Assembly (NCBI GenBank): GCA_023374045.1 | Contig: CM041780.1 | Coordinates: 34,032,337-34,096,336 of the forward strand | Length of the DNA stretch: 64,000 nucleotides | Reading direction: 5' to 3' | Source: Limonium bicolor | Lineage: Eukaryota > Streptophyta > Magnoliopsida > Caryophyllales > Plumbaginaceae | In this document: in pieces, positions 61,501 through 64,000 of the stretch | How the letters are laid out: every line of letters begins with the position of its first letter | How positions within the stretch are numbered: the first letter of the stretch is position 1 | Made by a program: the position numbers and the translations under genes | Notes under the pieces: model-generated | Told to the model about the DNA's origin: nothing | Seen by the model: the letters and a program-made list of their open reading frames with translations, nothing else | The model's database searches: none

Positions 61501-63064
61501 TGTATATAAGAATGAATATATAATATGGTTGGAAACCATATAATATTAAGGTGGTGGTTATTATATGAAAAATAGTTACACACTATAAGTTATGAGTTTT
61601 TGAATGCAAATATTATTTGCTAAAGATAATGGATAATATAATACAATGTATTATAATGGATGGTGGTAAAATAATACATATATATAATAATGCATGCATA
61701 CATGCAACTATAGGTTATGTACCTATATTAATGGTGGATACGATTAAAGAAAAATAATGAGTTAAACTTAACAGTCGAAATGTTTTGACATACGAGTTTT
61801 AAAGTAACAAAGCCGACCGGTTTAGAGAAACCCGTAACAATAACTGTAGAAATCCGGGGATGAACTGTCGGGGTTACTTGTTATTCGGAAACACCGGATG
61901 TAGTTAGTCATGGAGACTGACTTATAGTTTTAATACCGTTTAGATCATACTTCAGACAAGGACGCTTGGCGAGCTAGTGGACTACACTGCGCATCCTAGG
62001 TCTTGGTGAACGGTATGTAAAGGGGTTTGATCCGAGTTGTCCTAAGGAAACTCCTTGGGCTTGGATTTGTTTGTTATGACTTGTGTGTTAAGTGTTTTGG
62101 GTACATGTATGTGATTGTGTGCTACTGCATTAATTATTATGCACGAGCGTCCCACAGGACTAACACTACGTCGACTATAGATCGACTTATATAAACATAC
62201 ATATACGTTATTGTGATGACATGACAGTTACTTGATATAATACCATTGTATTAATATTAAGTATATGGTAACCTAAGTAAAACACTTAGGAACGGGTCAC
62301 GACATTGTCGGTCTCTAGAGCATGGATCTCGAACATGAAAATAACCTAGATTACTTCTAGGTATACGTGAGACCCATTGGGCAGCTAACTAATAATTATT
62401 CCCCATAAGACTAAGAGCATATCCTAAACATTATGAGAGAGAGATGGTATGAGTTGAGGTGAGGAATCCCGGTAGTTTACGAACTACTTGGTTGCGCAGT
62501 TGTGATCACTGAGGGGTTCCCGATCGGGTTCCGCTCCAGGTTATACCCATACGAGCCCTATTTGGATCGTGGGTCAGGTGGCTACGGCCTTTTCTATGGA
62601 CGTCTTACGAGACATAAGAGAATAGTCAGGGGCGTCCGGACCTCTGGCGAAATGAGCACCTTTGTGTGTACGGGAGGACTACTGCCCATGGTGAGGTTAT
62701 CGGGTTGTCTTAACATGACGCCCTACTGGTATTAATTAAACATGGTTGGATGGAGCCTACAAGGCTAAGGTAAATTAACTATGGAAACTATACGCTACGG
62801 CAATTGTACATTGTGCATTATACTGTAATCAGTTTGATATGGATGGGGGCTTGAAGGCCAAATTAAATTAAATTAACAATGGATGGTGAACGCTACGGCG
62901 ATTGTACTTTGTACATTATACTGTTATTATTCGATACGTTCGATATACAATTGTTGTTGTGATATTTTATGAATGTTGAGTTGGATGGATGGTTAAGTGT
63001 TTATGAATGTTTGGATGGATAATTATGTATATTATACTATATATTACAGTATTGATTATAACTG
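58593..63064 (+). repeat. Second copy of the truncated long LTR
   Basis: Copy of 42375-46856 with a few small indels, for example a shorter aataaaatatag run at its start. The conserved 13-mer recurs near 62005. Confidence 0.82.
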
Positions 63065-64000
63065 TGTTATACCCAAAATTTTGACCCCCTGGGTTAGGGT
63101 CTACGGGGTGCTGGTGTTGTGAGAGGCATTTTAATCAAGTAGTGAGGGATTCCAGCTCGATCGGCACGTTCCATGGCATGGGGAACAGCTTCGTCATTTT
63201 CAGGGGCGTCTTGGTAATCTTTAAAGGCTCCTGAGACCTCCTATAAGCTTTCTCTCTCCTCCAAAGGATGCCCAAATCAGCTTGAAATGCTTTGATATTT
63301 TAACCCATGATAGAGGATGACATTCTAAGCATAATGGCGTTGAAATTTTGATTTTTCGAGTTTCCAATAATTTTCTAGCAATTTCTGACTGAATCTGACG
63401 AGAAATTCAATTTAAAAATATTCCAACATTTAAAAAATCCGATTCCACTTCAGAAAATTCATAATTTCCATCCTTGACACGTGGTTAAAATTTCACAGCA
63501 AAACTCCTTTGGGAAGTCACTTAACTAAAATATCGAAAAATCTTACTTTACTAGATTTTCTTTATCTTTAAGAAAGTCTATATAAGGGGATAGGTTTTTG
63601 GATAAAAGGAGAACCTCATATGCTCAAGAACCCTAGAGAGTCAAAAAAGGCAGCCTCCTCTCTCTCTCTCACGTTTTCCAACACCTGGCCACCTAAATCA
63701 TACTGAAAATCCCCCGAAATCACCATCTAAACACGTTTTCCAATCCCCAAAGCTCCAATAGTCATCAAAACTCCACAAAAACACCACCAAAACGTGAAGA
63801 ACAGCAAGAACAACCAACAACCAGAAGCACAATTCGAAGTCAATCCAAAACCGGCATCAACGAGGCACCAAAAGATCCCCGTTGTGAAGAGTCTCATTAA
63901 ATCCGAAGGTAAAACAGGTTGAAGTCATGTTTTTCTGACTTTGTTCAACTTTAACTACTCTGTGGCAAAATTTGGAATCGAATTGACTTTTTATCGCTTC
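63065..64000 (+). repeat. Second copy of the Tat-like LTR, cut by the window
   Basis: Same TGTTATACCC start and TATA context (near 63579) as 46857 onward. If the tandem duplication is real, the PBS and Tat-like internal region should follow outside the window. Confidence 0.82.

Larger units (their letters stand above)
52805..64000 (+). repeat. Second unit of the tandem duplication (incomplete)
   Basis: Nearly identical to 36559-47795. It differs by scattered substitutions and indels, for example a 24-bp loss near 54900 between ccggga repeats and single-base losses at about 52830 and 53253. It contains: partial gag, leader, 54032-57856 (AlkB-element 5' LTR), 57857-58242 (end of the outer 3' LTR), 58243-58592 (antisense LTR remnant), 58593-63064 (long LTR) and 63065-64000 (Tat-like LTR start). 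Confidence 0.88.

Overview
This is plant nuclear DNA made almost entirely of nested LTR retrotransposons. The plant call rests on Ty3/gypsy Pol and Gag domains of the chromovirus type, very long LTRs, tRNA-type primer sites, an Athila-like and a Tat/Ogre-like element, and a hAT-type MITE. I see no ordinary host gene, rRNA, tRNA or CRISPR. The species cannot be told from the sequence. Most long reading frames are chance frames in A/T-rich LTRs.

Layout, outermost first. (1) Bases 1-1529 and 42030-42374 are antisense LTR remnants split by a large insertion. (2) The insertion, 1530-42024, is a non-coding LTR element (+ strand, TSD ACCAG) with a Met-type PBS, a 5.5-kb internal region and a polypurine tract (PPT). 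Its 5' LTR contains an Athila-like non-autonomous element (2402-8738, minus, TSD GCTCC), whose 3' LTR contains a hAT-like MITE (3077-3605, 8-bp TSD). (3) Its 3' LTR contains the key object: a Tekay/Del-like chromovirus on the minus strand (22995-41638, TSD GCAGG, pre-insertion site preserved at about 12689-12693). It encodes Gag, then a complete AlkB-type 2-oxoglutarate/Fe(II) dioxygenase closest to plant ALKBH1-like proteins, then PR-RT, RNase H, integrase and chromodomain. (4) That element carries a 463-bp TRIM in its 3' LTR (23213-23675, TSD TTACA) and a solo LTR in integrase (28396-32639, TSD GCTAT). (5) Downstream are another long LTR (42375-46856) and a Tat/Ogre-like element that starts at 46857. 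(6) Bases 36559-52804 are tandemly duplicated; the second copy begins at 52805, inside gag, and runs off the window.

Main biological idea: a retrotransposon has captured a nucleic-acid demethylase-type enzyme between gag and pol. Gag, AlkB and PR-RT are open, while RNase H, integrase and chromodomain are broken, so this copy is not autonomous. The non-coding outer element and the TRIM share its LTR-end style, Met-type PBS and PPT, so they may be parasites of the same machinery. A second theme is RNA structure: a stem-loop with unrelated stem sequences but constant position precedes every PPT I could examine in the chromovirus-like group, and the PBS lies in a palindrome in both large elements.
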